Shown here piece after piece: positions 16,643-25,750 of a stretch of DNA of 64,000 nucleotides (positions are counted from its first letter, which is position 1; each line of letters opens with the position of its first letter). The position numbers and the translations under genes are program-made. The stretch comes from Flavobacterium sp. CF136 (GTDB taxonomy: Bacteria; Bacteroidota; Bacteroidia; Flavobacteriales; Flavobacteriaceae), in NCBI RefSeq assembly GCF_000282055.1, contig NZ_AKJZ01000107.1:1-64000 (forward strand), given 5' to 3'. The notes beneath the pieces were generated by a model, which was not told the DNA's origin, ran no database searches, and saw nothing but the letters and a program-made list of their open reading frames with translations.

Positions 16643-16696
16643 ATATAATTGAAAGATATATATTATAACCTCCCACTTAGTTGGGAGGTTTTTTTT
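16567..16696 (+). promoter_or_regulatory. Transcription attenuator controlling ilvDBNC
   Basis: Four pairing segments can be read. Segment 1 GATGCAAAT (16567-16575) pairs perfectly with ATTTGCATC (16621-16629) in segment 2. The end of segment 2, GGGA-AT-GGT (16630-16638), pairs with ACC-TCCC (16668-16674) in segment 3, with a 2-base bulge. Segment 3, AACCTCCCA (16667-16675), alternatively pairs with TGGGAGGTT (16682-16690) to make the terminator. A ribosome stalled at the Ile/Val codons would cover segment 1 and free segment 2 to form the antiterminator; a ribosome reaching the stop at 16640 would cover segment 2 and let the terminator form. Confidence 0.72.
16667..16696 (+). terminator. Attenuator terminator before ilvD
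   Basis: A perfect 9-bp stem, AACCTCCCA (16667-16675) with TGGGAGGTT (16682-16690), a 6-base loop and T16689-T16696. It lies 33 bases before the ilvD ATG, so it must be conditional if the leader promoter serves ilvD. Confidence 0.9.
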
Positions 16697-16728
16697 AGAA
16701 ATAAAATAAAAATTACAAATATTACATA

Positions 16729-18402
16729 ATGGAATTAAACAAGTACAGCAAAACAATCACGCAAGACGAAACTCAACCAGCTTCTCAGGCCATGTTCTAC
16801 GGAATTGGTTTGACAGAAGAGGATCTTAAAAAAGCGCAGGTAGGAATTGTGAGTATGGGTTACGACGGAAATCCTTGTAACATGCACTTAAACGACCTGG
16901 CTAAAGATATTAAGACTGGCGTCTGGAAAGCAGATTTAGTTGGGTTGATTTTTAATACTATTGGTGTAAGTGATGGTATTTCTAACGGAAATGATGGAAT
17001 GCGTTTTTCTTTGGTTTCACGTGATGTAATTGCAGATTCCATCGAGACTGTTATGGGTGCACAATGGTACGATGGTATGATTGCTGTTCCGGGTTGTGAT
17101 AAAAATATGCCGGGAGCTTTAATGGCTATGGGCAGAGTAAATCGTCCTTCTATTATGGTTTACGGAGGATCTATTCATCCAGGAAAATGGAAAGGGGAAG
17201 ATTTGAATATTGTTTCTGCTTTTGAAGCATTGGGAAAAAAAATCAGCAACAAAATTACACCTGAAGATTTCAAAGGGGTGATTCAAAATGCTTGTCCAGG
17301 TGCTGGTGCCTGTGGTGGAATGTACACTGCAAATACAATGTCATCAGCAATTGAAGCATTAGGAATGAGTTTGCCTTACAGTTCTTCTAACCCTGCTTTG
17401 AGTCCGGAAAAGAAACAAGAATGTGTTGATGCAGGTAAAGCTATCAGAATATTATTGGAAAAAGATATTAAACCCAGAGACATTATGACTCGTAAAGCAT
17501 TTGAAAATGCAATTACGATGGTAGCTGTTTTAGGAGGTTCTACCAATGCAGTAATGCACTTAATTGCAATGGCGCACTCGGTAGGTATTGAATTGACATT
17601 AAAAGATTTCCAGGATATCAGTGATAAAACGCCATTATTAGCCGACTTGAAACCAAGTGGTAAATACTTAATGGAAGATTTACATAATGTAGGTGGTGTT
17701 CCGGGAGTAATGAAATATTTATTAAAAGAAGGTTTTTTACACGGTGACTGTTTAACTGTAACAGGAAAAACAATAGCGGAGAATTTAGCTTCAGTGCCCG
17801 ATTTACATGATGGTCAGCAAGTAGTTTTCGAAATTCAAAAAGCTTTAAAAGCTACCGGAAATATTCAGATTTTATACGGAAACATAGCAACAGAAGGTTG
17901 TGTGGCTAAAATTAGCGGTAAAGAAGGAGAGTTTTTTGAAGGTACAGCTGTAGTTTTCGAAGGTGAAAAAGATGTAATCAGAGGAATACAAGCAGGTGAA
18001 GTGAAGCCTGGAAACGTAGTGATTATTCGTTACTGTGGTCCAAAAGGCGGTCCCGGCATGTCTGAAATGTTAAAACCAACATCTGCCATTATGGGAGCCG
18101 GTCTAGGAAGTACTGTTGCTTTGATTACTGACGGGCGTTTCTCTGGAGGATCTCACGGTTTTGTAGTGGGTCACGTTACCCCGGAAGCATATGAAGGTGG
18201 TGGAATTGCATTGATAGAAAACGGCGATGTTATTACAATTGATGCTGTAAATAACACCATTAATATGAAGATTTCTGATGAAGAATTGGCAAAACGTAAA
18301 GCCAATTGGAAAAGACCGGAATCACCAATCAAACAAGGAGTTTTACTTAAATATATGCGTTCGGTCTCCAGTGCCTCTGAGGGATGTGTTACTGACAAAT
18401 AA
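16729..18402 (+). CDS. ilvD: Dihydroxy-acid dehydratase
   Basis: A 557-residue Fe-S enzyme that dehydrates 2,3-dihydroxy-acids to the 2-oxo acids in valine and isoleucine synthesis. Cluster ligands are C50 (GYDGNPC), C123 ([10 protein letters not shown]) and C195 ([18 protein letters not shown]); the late catalytic region [20 protein letters not shown] and GHVTPEA is intact. It is the first gene after the attenuator and is followed 64 bases later by ilvB. Length and motifs are normal for the IlvD/Edd family; the ilv neighbours exclude Edd. Confidence 0.97.
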   Translation: MELNKYSKTITQDETQPASQAMFYGIGLTEEDLKKAQVGIVSMGYDGNPCNMHLNDLAKDIKTGVWKADLVGLIFNTIGVSDGISNGNDGMRFSLVSRDVIADSIETVMGAQWYDGMIAVPGCDKNMPGALMAMGRVNRPSIMVYGGSIHPGKWKGEDLNIVSAFEALGKKISNKITPEDFKGVIQNACPGAGACGGMYTANTMSSAIEALGMSLPYSSSNPALSPEKKQECVDAGKAIRILLEKDIKPRDIMTRKAFENAITMVAVLGGSTNAVMHLIAMAHSVGIELTLKDFQDISDKTPLLADLKPSGKYLMEDLHNVGGVPGVMKYLLKEGFLHGDCLTVTGKTIAENLASVPDLHDGQQVVFEIQKALKATGNIQILYGNIATEGCVAKISGKEGEFFEGTAVVFEGEKDVIRGIQAGEVKPGNVVIIRYCGPKGGPGMSEMLKPTSAIMGAGLGSTVALITDGRFSGGSHGFVVGHVTPEAYEGGGIALIENGDVITIDAVNNTINMKISDEELAKRKANWKRPESPIKQGVLLKYMRSVSSASEGCVTDK

Positions 18403-18466
18403 TTTAAAAAAATAGAAATCTCTAAATTCAAAAATAAATATTTAGAGGTTTTAAAAAAGATATAAA

Positions 18467-20164
18467 ATGGAAACAATTAAAATATCTGGCGCAGAAGCCG
18501 TTATCAGGTGTTTATTGGCAGAAGGAGTAGATTTGGTTTATGGATATCCGGGAGGAGCCATAATGCCGGTTTATGACGAATTATATAAATTTCAGGATCA
18601 ATTGCACCACGTTTTGGTGCGTCACGAACAAGGTGCAGCCCATGCAGCACAAGGATTTGCCAGAGCGACTGGTAAAGTAGGTGTAGCTATTGCAACTTCG
18701 GGACCGGGAGCTACCAATTTAGTAACTGGTATTGCTGATGCTCAAATCGATTCTACACCGTTAGTGTGTATTACAGGTCAGGTTGGAAAACACTTATTAG
18801 GGTCTGATGCTTTTCAGGAAACTGATATTATTGGAATTTCAACTCCGGTAACCAAATGGAACTACCAAATTACAGAAGCTCACGAAATTCCGGAAATTAT
18901 TGCAAAAGCATTTTATATTGCAAGATCAGGTCGTCCGGGCCCGGTCTTAATTGATATTACTAAAAATGCCCAGTTTGACGAGTTTGATTTTAGCTATGAA
19001 AAATGTACAGGAATTAGAAGTTATCACCCAAAACCGGTGTTGAATCTTCAAAAGGTACAAGAAGCTGCAGATGTCATTAATAATGCAAAAAAACCATTTA
19101 TTGTTTTTGGTCAGGGGATTATATTAAGTGAAGCAGAAGAACAATTAAAAAGATTAGTTGAAAAATCAGGGATTCCTGCTGCCTGGACAATATTAGGTCT
19201 TTCTGCTTTACCAACAGATCATCCTTTAAATGTAGGTATGGTAGGGATGCATGGTAATTATGGACCTAATGTTCTGACTAATGAATGTGATGTTTTAATT
19301 GCACTTGGAATGCGTTTTGATGATCGTGTTACTGGAAATTTAGCTACTTATGCTAAACAAGCGAAAGTAATTCACTTCGAAATTGATCCGGCTGAAGTTG
19401 ATAAAAACGTAAAAACTGAAGTTGCTGTTTTGGGAGATGTTAAAGAAGCATTGACTGCTTTAATTCCATTGATTGACAAAAAATCACATGATTCCTGGCA
19501 TAATGAATTCAAGGAAAAATATAAAATTGAATTAGATAAGGTTATTAATGAAGAGTTGGCTCCAACAAATGGCAAAGGAATTTCCATGGGAGAAACCATC
19601 GAAATGATTAATAAACACTCGAAAGGGGATGCAATAATGGTTTCGGATGTAGGCCAGCATCAAATGTTTGCTTGTCGTTATGTTAAATTCAATTCAACTA
19701 AAAGTAACGTTACTTCAGGAGGATTAGGAACAATGGGGTTTGCTTTACCTGCTGCTATTGGTGCCAAAATGGGAAGACCGGATCGTGAAGTTGTAGCTAT
19801 TATTGGTGACGGAGGTTTTCAAATGAATATACAGGAGTTAGGTACAATTCACCAGACAAAAGTTCCTGTAAAAATTGTTGTGTTAAACAATGAATTTTTG
19901 GGAATGGTACGTCAATGGCAGGAATTATTTTTCGACTATAGATATGCTTCTACAGTTATGATAAATCCAAATTTTTGCGCTATTGCTGAAGGATATTATA
20001 TCAAATCAAAGAAAGTAACTAAAAGAGAAGATCTTGATGCTGCTGTTGCAGAAATGATGGCTTCTAAAGATTCATACTTTTTAGAGGTTATGGTAGAGAA
20101 AGAGAATAATGTATTTCCAATGATTCCAACAGGAGCCTCAGTTTCTGATATCAGATTAAGTTAA
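18467..20164 (+). CDS. ilvB: Acetolactate synthase large (catalytic) subunit
   Basis: A 565-residue ThDP-dependent enzyme that joins two pyruvates, or pyruvate and 2-oxobutyrate, into acetohydroxy acids. The N-terminal VYGYPGGAIMPVYDEL and VRHEQGAAHAAQGFARATGK carry the catalytic glutamate E54; the ThDP/Mg motif GDGGFQMNIQELGT lies near residue 447; a central FAD-type domain lies between. The regulatory subunit gene ilvN starts 6 bases after its stop, as expected for a two-subunit enzyme. Confidence 0.96.
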   Translation: METIKISGAEAVIRCLLAEGVDLVYGYPGGAIMPVYDELYKFQDQLHHVLVRHEQGAAHAAQGFARATGKVGVAIATSGPGATNLVTGIADAQIDSTPLVCITGQVGKHLLGSDAFQETDIIGISTPVTKWNYQITEAHEIPEIIAKAFYIARSGRPGPVLIDITKNAQFDEFDFSYEKCTGIRSYHPKPVLNLQKVQEAADVINNAKKPFIVFGQGIILSEAEEQLKRLVEKSGIPAAWTILGLSALPTDHPLNVGMVGMHGNYGPNVLTNECDVLIALGMRFDDRVTGNLATYAKQAKVIHFEIDPAEVDKNVKTEVAVLGDVKEALTALIPLIDKKSHDSWHNEFKEKYKIELDKVINEELAPTNGKGISMGETIEMINKHSKGDAIMVSDVGQHQMFACRYVKFNSTKSNVTSGGLGTMGFALPAAIGAKMGRPDREVVAIIGDGGFQMNIQELGTIHQTKVPVKIVVLNNEFLGMVRQWQELFFDYRYASTVMINPNFCAIAEGYYIKSKKVTKREDLDAAVAEMMASKDSYFLEVMVEKENNVFPMIPTGASVSDIRLS

Positions 20165-20170
20165 AAAAGC

Positions 20171-20695
20171 ATGGAAGATAAAACATTTACCATTTCGGTA
20201 TATTCGGAAAATAATGTGGGCTTGTTAAATAGAATATCTGGAATATTCTTAAAGCGTCACATCAATATATTAAGTTTAAACGTTTCAGAATCAGAAATAG
20301 AGAATGTTTCAAGATTCATCATAGTAGTTGAAACTACTGAGAAATGGGTTAAAAATATAGTAGGGCAAATAGAGAAACAAATTGAAGTTATAAAAGCGTT
20401 TTATCATACAGATGAAGAGACAATTTATCTGGAAAATGCGTTATTTAAAATAGCATCAAGTTTATTATTTGATGAGAAACAAATTCAGAATATAATCAAA
20501 GACAGCCAATCTACGATTGTGACTGTTTCCCGCGATTTCTTTGTGATTTCAAAATCAGGAAGACGTTCTGAAATCGAAGAATTATATGCAAAATTCAAAC
20601 CGTACGGCATTATGCAATTTGTACGTTCAGGAAGAATTTCAGTTTCTAAAGAAAAAATGGAAATTTCATCATTATTATTAAACGAATTAAAATAG
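20171..20695 (+). CDS. ilvN: Acetolactate synthase small (regulatory) subunit
   Basis: A 174-residue protein with an N-terminal ACT domain (FTISVYSENNVGLLNRISGI, then FLKRHINILSLNVSESE) and the C-terminal IlvN/IlvH domain. The ACT domain normally binds valine and gives feedback inhibition of the large subunit. It starts 6 bases after ilvB and ends 39 bases before ilvC. Length is typical of the ilvH/ilvN group; the choice of gene symbol within that group is by convention. Confidence 0.93.
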   Translation: MEDKTFTISVYSENNVGLLNRISGIFLKRHINILSLNVSESEIENVSRFIIVVETTEKWVKNIVGQIEKQIEVIKAFYHTDEETIYLENALFKIASSLLFDEKQIQNIIKDSQSTIVTVSRDFFVISKSGRRSEIEELYAKFKPYGIMQFVRSGRISVSKEKMEISSLLLNELK

Positions 20696-20734
20696 TTACA
20701 AAATTAAATATCATACTTATTAAATATTAAAAAA

Positions 20735-22204
20735 ATGGCCAATTATTTCAACACATTACCACTTAGATTACAATTAGAACAATTAGGAGTTTGCGAATTT
20801 ATGGATCAATCAGAGTTTGCAAATGGAATAGCAGCATTAGCAGGAAAAAAGGTTGTTATCGTAGGTTGCGGAGCTCAGGGTTTAAACCAGGGTTTGAACA
20901 TGAGAGATTCAGGTTTGGATATTTCTTATGCTTTGCGTGCAGATGCAATTGCTGAAAAAAGAGCCTCTTATAAAAACGCTACCGAAAATGGTTTTAAAGT
21001 TGGTACATATGAAGAATTAATTCCAACAGCTGATTTAGTTTGTAACCTTACTCCGGATAAACAACATACAGCTGTTGTAACTGCGATTATGCCATTAATG
21101 AAAAATGGTTCAACTTTAGCATATTCTCATGGATTTAATATTGTTGAAGAAGGAATGCAAATCCGTAAAGACATTACGGTAATCATGTGTGCTCCTAAAT
21201 GTCCTGGTTCAGAGGTACGTGAAGAATATAAAAGAGGTTTTGGTGTACCGACACTTATTGCAGTTCACCCGGAAAATGATCCAAACGGTTTAGGTTTAGA
21301 TCAGGCAAAAGCATACGCTGTAGCAACTGGCGGGCATAGAGCAGGAGTTTTAAAATCATCATTTGTTGCTGAAGTAAAATCAGATTTAATGGGTGAGCAA
21401 ACTATCCTTTGTGGATTATTGCAAACAGGTTCTATTTTATGTTTTGATAAAATGGTTGAGAAAGGAATCGATGCTGCATATGCTTCAAAATTAATTCAAT
21501 ACGGATGGGAAACTATCACAGAAGCTTTGAAACATGGTGGTATCACAAATATGATGGACCGTCTTTCAAATCCTGCAAAAATTGAAGCTTACGAAATTGC
21601 AGAAGAATTAAAAGATATCATGCGTCCGTTATTCCAAAAGCACCAGGATGATATTATTTCCGGAGAATTCTCCAGAACTATGATGATTGACTGGGCAAAT
21701 GACGATAAGAATTTATTGACTTGGAGAGCAGCTACAGGAGAAACTAATTTCGAAAAAACAGCTCCACAAGAAGCTCCAATTTCAGAACAGGAATATTTTG
21801 ACAATGGAGTATTAATGATAGCAATGGTAAAAGCTGGTGTTGAATTAGCTTTTGAAACTATGACCGAAGCAGGAATTATTGAAGAATCTGCTTATTATGA
21901 GTCATTACACGAATTGCCATTGATTGCAAACACTATCGCAAGAAAGAAATTATTTGAAATGAACCGTGTTATTTCGGATACAGCAGAATATGGCTGTTAT
22001 TTATTTGATCATGCTTGTAAGCCTTTATTGACTGAATTCATGAAAAAAGTAGATACAAACATAATAGGAAAACCATTCTCAACTTCAAACGGAGTAGATA
22101 ATGCAGTTTTAATTGCTGTAAACAAAGAAATTCGTCAGCATCCTATCGAAGAAGTTGGTGCATGGTTGAGAGAATCTATGACAGCAATGAAAAAAATTGG
22201 ATAA
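20735..22204 (+). CDS. ilvC: Ketol-acid reductoisomerase, class II (long form)
   Basis: A 489-residue NADPH enzyme that isomerises and reduces acetohydroxy acids. The dinucleotide motif is [20 protein letters not shown] near residues 35-53, followed by [29 protein letters not shown] and the duplicated helical knotted domain (about residues 210-485) mark the class II type of about 490 residues, as in E. coli, rather than the 330-residue class I type. It is the last ilv gene here; no ilvA or leuCD follows before the non-coding segment. Confidence 0.96.
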   Translation: MANYFNTLPLRLQLEQLGVCEFMDQSEFANGIAALAGKKVVIVGCGAQGLNQGLNMRDSGLDISYALRADAIAEKRASYKNATENGFKVGTYEELIPTADLVCNLTPDKQHTAVVTAIMPLMKNGSTLAYSHGFNIVEEGMQIRKDITVIMCAPKCPGSEVREEYKRGFGVPTLIAVHPENDPNGLGLDQAKAYAVATGGHRAGVLKSSFVAEVKSDLMGEQTILCGLLQTGSILCFDKMVEKGIDAAYASKLIQYGWETITEALKHGGITNMMDRLSNPAKIEAYEIAEELKDIMRPLFQKHQDDIISGEFSRTMMIDWANDDKNLLTWRAATGETNFEKTAPQEAPISEQEYFDNGVLMIAMVKAGVELAFETMTEAGIIEESAYYESLHELPLIANTIARKKLFEMNRVISDTAEYGCYLFDHACKPLLTEFMKKVDTNIIGKPFSTSNGVDNAVLIAVNKEIRQHPIEEVGAWLRESMTAMKKIG

Positions 22205-22264
22205 TATAAATTAGAATTACACACCACGTTGTGTGTGGGGATTTTGCACTGTATCTTTGTTTTA

Positions 22265-22542
22265 TATAATATTTTGAATTAGTAAGCACTTATTAAGATA
22301 ATAACAGATATAGGCATGTTACATTCACTTAACTTCCATTTTTTGGTTAAGTTAAGTGAAGTAATCCCTAATTATTAAGGTATATTTAGTTGTAAATATA
22401 CTCGTAGAGATTTCTGTTATGATTAATAATGTTGCTGCTATTTTCAAAATAAATGAATTAAGCTGATAATGTTAAGAAATTAATTGTTATTGAAATTGTT
22501 AAATTTAAAAGGCATGGTATTTATAATATCATGCCTTTTTTT
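22265..22542 (+). ncRNA. Candidate structured non-coding RNA or acs 5' leader
   Basis: The 494-base gap between ilvC and acs holds ordered structure. A -7-like box TATCTTTG lies at 22252-22259 with TTG at 22229-22231 (20-base spacer), so a transcript could start near 22265. Then ATAACAGA (22301-22308) pairs with TCTGTTAT (22413-22420) and encloses two hairpins: TTAC-a-TTCACTTAACTT (22319-22335) with AAGTTAAGTGAAGTAA (22349-22364), and GTATATTTA (22380-22388) with TAAATATAC (22393-22401). This makes a three-way junction, followed by a perfect terminator at 22508-22542. GGCATG occurs both before the first hairpin (22313-22318) and in the terminator, so alternative pairing is possible. It could be a stand-alone sRNA or a regulatory leader of acs. 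I recognise no known family. Confidence 0.4.
22508..22542 (+). terminator. Rho-independent terminator between ilvC and acs
   Basis: AAAGGCATG (22508-22516) pairs perfectly with CATGCCTTT (22530-22538), with partial pairing inside, and is followed by T to 22542. It ends the ilv transcript or the candidate RNA before it, 157 bases before acs. Confidence 0.88.
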
Positions 22543-22698
22543 ATTGCATATATTTTTGATTAAATCTAAAAATTATATTAAATACACTAAAAGACGATGT
22601 TTTTTTTATAATATGTTTTTTTTAGATGAAATTTATGAATTAAATAATTTTAAGAATACATTGTTATTTAATACATTTATAAAAAAATTACAACAACC

Positions 22699-24609
22699 AT
22701 GAGTTATTATAAAATAGAAAATTTAGAACAATATTTTAAACATTACAATAAGTCAATAAGAGAGCCAAGAAAATTTTGGGGTAAAATAGCCGAAGAAAAT
22801 TTTACCTGGTACCAGCAATGGGAAAAAGTTGTTGATTTTAATATGGCTGATGCCGAAGTAAAGTGGTTTACTGAAGCAAAAGTTAACATTACAAAAAATT
22901 GTATAGACAGGCATTTAAGTAAAAGAGGAGAAAAGACGGCAATTATTTTCGAACCAAATAATCCGGGTGAGAACTCATTACATATTACTTATAATGAGTT
23001 ATACGAAAGAGTTTCTAAAATGGCAAACGTTTTGCGTGAGCAAGGCGTTGTTAAAGGAGACAGAGTTTGTATTTATTTACCAATGATTCCGGAACTTGCT
23101 GTAGCAGTTTTGGCTTGTGCCAGAATTGGCGCTATACATTCGGTTATTTTTGCTGGGTTTTCAGCTTCTGCAGTTTCTGCAAGAATTAATGATTGTGAAT
23201 GTAAAATGGTAATTACTTCAGATGGAGGTTACAGAGGGAATAAAACAATTGATCTTAAAGGAATCGTTGATGAAGCTTTAGATACCTGCCCGTCAGTTAC
23301 AAAAGTTTTAGTTGTAAAAAGAACCCAGACAGAAATAAAAATGCAGGAAGGTCGTGACATTTGGTTGCAGCCTTTATTAGATGCCGCTCTTGATTACAAT
23401 GTGGCAGAAATCATGGATGCTGAAGATCCTTTATTTATTTTATATACTTCAGGTTCAACAGGAAAACCAAAAGGAATGGTACATACCACAGCCGGATATA
23501 TGGTTTACACGGCTTATACTTTTAAAAATGTTTTCAGTCATGAAGAAAATGATATTTTCTGGTGTACAGCAGACATTGGGTGGATTACCGGACATTCATA
23601 CATTTTATACGGACCATTATTGAATGGAGGAACAACCGTAATTTTTGAAGGGGTGCCATCTTATCCTGATTTTAGCCGTTTTTGGGAAATTATCGAAAAA
23701 CATAAAATAACACAATTTTATACAGCACCAACTGCAATTCGTTCATTAGCAAAAGAAAGCTTAGATTATATTCAAAAATATCCTCTAAAATCACTTAAAG
23801 TTATTGGATCTGTTGGAGAACCAATTAATGAAGAAGCATGGCACTGGTTTAATGATCATGTTGGAGATAAAAGATGTCCGGTTGTAGATACTTGGTGGCA
23901 AACAGAAACTGGTGGAATTATGATTTCGCCAATTGCTTTTGTAACACCGACAAAACCAACATATGCAACTTTGCCATTACCTGGAATTCAGCCAGTTTTA
24001 ATGGATGAAAAACGTAATGAAATTGAAGGAAATCAAGTAGTCGGAAGTTTGTGTATTAAGTTTCCATGGCCCGGAATTGCCAGAACTATCTGGGGGAATC
24101 ATGAACGTTACAAAGAAACATACTTTTCAGCTTTTCCGGGAAAATATTTTACAGGAGACGGAGCCTTAAGAGATGAAGTTGGATATTATAGAATTACCGG
24201 TAGAGTAGATGATGTTGTAATTGTTTCCGGACATAATTTAGGAACTGCACCTATTGAAGATGCTATTAATGAACACCCTGCGGTTGCTGAATCAGCAATT
24301 GTTGGTTTCCCGCATGAAATAAAAGGAAATGCTTTGTATGGCTATGTAATCTTAAAGGAAACAGGTGAAGTTAGAAATAAAGAAAACTTAGCTAAAGAAA
24401 TCAATCAATATATAGCAGATCATATTGGCCCGATTGCTAAATTAGATAAAATTCAGTTTGTATCAGGATTGCCAAAAACGCGTTCAGGTAAAATTATGCG
24501 TAGAATCCTGCGCAAAATAGCTGAAGGAGATTTTTCTAATTTTGGAGATACTTCAACTTTATTAAATCCTGAAGTTGTCGAAGATATTATGAATGATAGA
24601 ATTTCATAG
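22699..24609 (+). CDS. acs: Acetyl-CoA synthetase
   Basis: A 636-residue AMP-forming ligase that turns acetate, ATP and CoA into acetyl-CoA. Motifs: YTSGSTGKPKGMVH (about residues 250-263), WWQTETGG, the YFTGDGA hinge region, and the catalytic lysine K598 in PKTRSGKIMRR, the site normally controlled by acetylation. The RYKETYF segment is also typical of Acs. Full length for the family. It has its own terminator at 24628-24655 and stands behind a structured leader region, so it is probably controlled apart from the ilv genes. Confidence 0.96.
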   Translation: MSYYKIENLEQYFKHYNKSIREPRKFWGKIAEENFTWYQQWEKVVDFNMADAEVKWFTEAKVNITKNCIDRHLSKRGEKTAIIFEPNNPGENSLHITYNELYERVSKMANVLREQGVVKGDRVCIYLPMIPELAVAVLACARIGAIHSVIFAGFSASAVSARINDCECKMVITSDGGYRGNKTIDLKGIVDEALDTCPSVTKVLVVKRTQTEIKMQEGRDIWLQPLLDAALDYNVAEIMDAEDPLFILYTSGSTGKPKGMVHTTAGYMVYTAYTFKNVFSHEENDIFWCTADIGWITGHSYILYGPLLNGGTTVIFEGVPSYPDFSRFWEIIEKHKITQFYTAPTAIRSLAKESLDYIQKYPLKSLKVIGSVGEPINEEAWHWFNDHVGDKRCPVVDTWWQTETGGIMISPIAFVTPTKPTYATLPLPGIQPVLMDEKRNEIEGNQVVGSLCIKFPWPGIARTIWGNHERYKETYFSAFPGKYFTGDGALRDEVGYYRITGRVDDVVIVSGHNLGTAPIEDAINEHPAVAESAIVGFPHEIKGNALYGYVILKETGEVRNKENLAKEINQYIADHIGPIAKLDKIQFVSGLPKTRSGKIMRRILRKIAEGDFSNFGDTSTLLNPEVVEDIMNDRIS

Positions 24610-24627
24610 TGATGATATATTAAAAAT

Positions 24628-24655
24628 AAAAAAACCGTCTTAAGACGGTTTTTTT
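24628..24655 (+). terminator. Terminator of acs
   Basis: A palindrome centred on CTTAAG at 24639-24644 (AAACCGTCTT with AAGACGGTTT) is flanked by A and T runs, so it can work in both directions for the convergent gene at 24700. Confidence 0.9.
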
Positions 24656-24699
24656 ATACAATTAAAAGAGATAATAATTTGAGTTTACTCATTATTTTA

Positions 24700-25152
24700 T
24701 TAATCCTTCTTTAAACTCAATCCCATTGGAACCATCAAGATCCCTTTTTCATAAATATTCAAATAAATTTTGACCGGCTTTTTTTGCCCTTCCCATTTCA
24801 ATTCATAAACATTCAGGAATCCGGCTCCCATATCGCTTCTTTTGGTCGGAAATGGGCAACAGGTCTCTAATCTTGTATATGTGATTTTTTCACCATTTGG
24901 TCCAGCTAAAGCATTTAAAAAACGGGTTTCATTGAGTGCTTCATCTTTGGTATTTCTGTAAAAGATATTAATTGGATAATCAGGATTGTAACCATATTTT
25001 TTGTCTTTGCTGAAAAGTGTAATGACAAACGTATTATTTTTTGATAAAACTAAATCCGGCGCATTATCATCAACATTTTTCAAAGTTGATTTTGTGCTGA
25101 TACAAGAAGTTACAGTAATTAATAAAAAGATAAAAACAGTTATTTTTTTCAT
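24700..25152 (-). CDS. Conserved Flavobacterium lipoprotein of unknown function
   Basis: A 150-residue protein with signal peptide and lipobox (LLITVTSC, then ISTKSTLKNV). The mature part has a conserved core, DKKYGYNPDYPINIFYRN, RFLNALAGPNGEKITY and CCPFPTKRSDMGAGFLNVYEL, with a paired cysteine CC and a C-terminal beta segment VKIYLNIYEKGILMVP. I recall close relatives in Flavobacteriaceae, and I believe some carry a 'phosphooctonate aldolase' name in databases, which this sequence does not support: it has no aldolase features. It is monocistronic and convergent with acs. Function unknown. Confidence 0.75.
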   Translation of the reverse strand: MKKITVFIFLLITVTSCISTKSTLKNVDDNAPDLVLSKNNTFVITLFSKDKKYGYNPDYPINIFYRNTKDEALNETRFLNALAGPNGEKITYTRLETCCPFPTKRSDMGAGFLNVYELKWEGQKKPVKIYLNIYEKGILMVPMGLSLKKD

Positions 25153-25377
25153 GGTTTAATGATATTGGTAGTACAAATGTAAAAGGTTTTTTCGAATGCA
25201 GGCAAATTTTAAAATATTTAAAAAATCAACGCAAATCAGTTTTTATAGATATTGTTTTAGCCTTTATCTTAATTTACATATATTGTGCCATAAGATAAGG
25301 GAAAATCAATAAAAATGAACTTCTTTAAAAACTTTGTATTCTCTTTTTAGCGTCTTATTTTATGGAATTCTTCCATA

Positions 25378-25426
25378 AAAAAACATTCTGTTTTACTCAA
25401 ATATAGAATAAAACAGAATGTTTTTT
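25378..25426 (-). terminator. Terminator of clpS
   Basis: A perfect 18-bp stem, AAAAAACATTCTGTTTTA (25378-25395) with TAAAACAGAATGTTTTTT (25409-25426), 14 bases past the clpS stop on the minus strand, with T on the exit side. Confidence 0.92.
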
Positions 25427-25439
25427 GAAATATTTACAA

Positions 25440-25715
25440 TTAAACAATTTCGGCACTAAGTCCAGCTTCCAAAAGTTGTGTACATTGTGGTTTTAACTTA
25501 TCCATTGGACCTGTTTTTACCGTGCATTTTCCATTATAATGTACAATCAAGGAACATTGTTCCGCTTGCTCGGGAGTGTGGCTGCATACACGCATTAAAG
25601 TGTCAATTACGTGATCAAAAGTGTTTACATCATCATTATAAACAATGATTTCGTTATTGAAACCTGTAGCTTCCTTTTCGCGAACTTTTTCTCTTACTTT
25701 TTCTTTAGTACTCAT
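25440..25715 (-). CDS. clpS: ATP-dependent Clp protease adaptor ClpS
   Basis: A 91-residue adaptor that delivers N-degron substrates to ClpAP/ClpCP. The core IIVYNDDVNTFDHVIDTLMR holds the NDD..T motif that contacts the substrate N-terminus and chaperone, followed by CSHTPEQAEQCSLIVHYNGK. The basic, charged N-terminus (MSTKEKVREKVREKEATG) is the flexible arm. The gene lies 35 bases after prmA on the same strand, so both are probably co-transcribed. Confidence 0.93.
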   Translation of the reverse strand: MSTKEKVREKVREKEATGFNNEIIVYNDDVNTFDHVIDTLMRVCSHTPEQAEQCSLIVHYNGKCTVKTGPMDKLKPQCTQLLEAGLSAEIV

Positions 25716-25750
25716 GTTTTTAGGTTTTTGTACTGTTTGTAATAAACTAT

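Noticed and set aside
22214-22240. CACAC/GTGTG hairpin right after ilvC as its terminator
   Set aside because: The stem is only five base pairs and no T run follows.
22484-22702. 72-codon open frame between ilvC and acs
   Set aside because: It runs straight through a perfect terminator hairpin (22508-22542), overlaps the acs start and has low-complexity composition.
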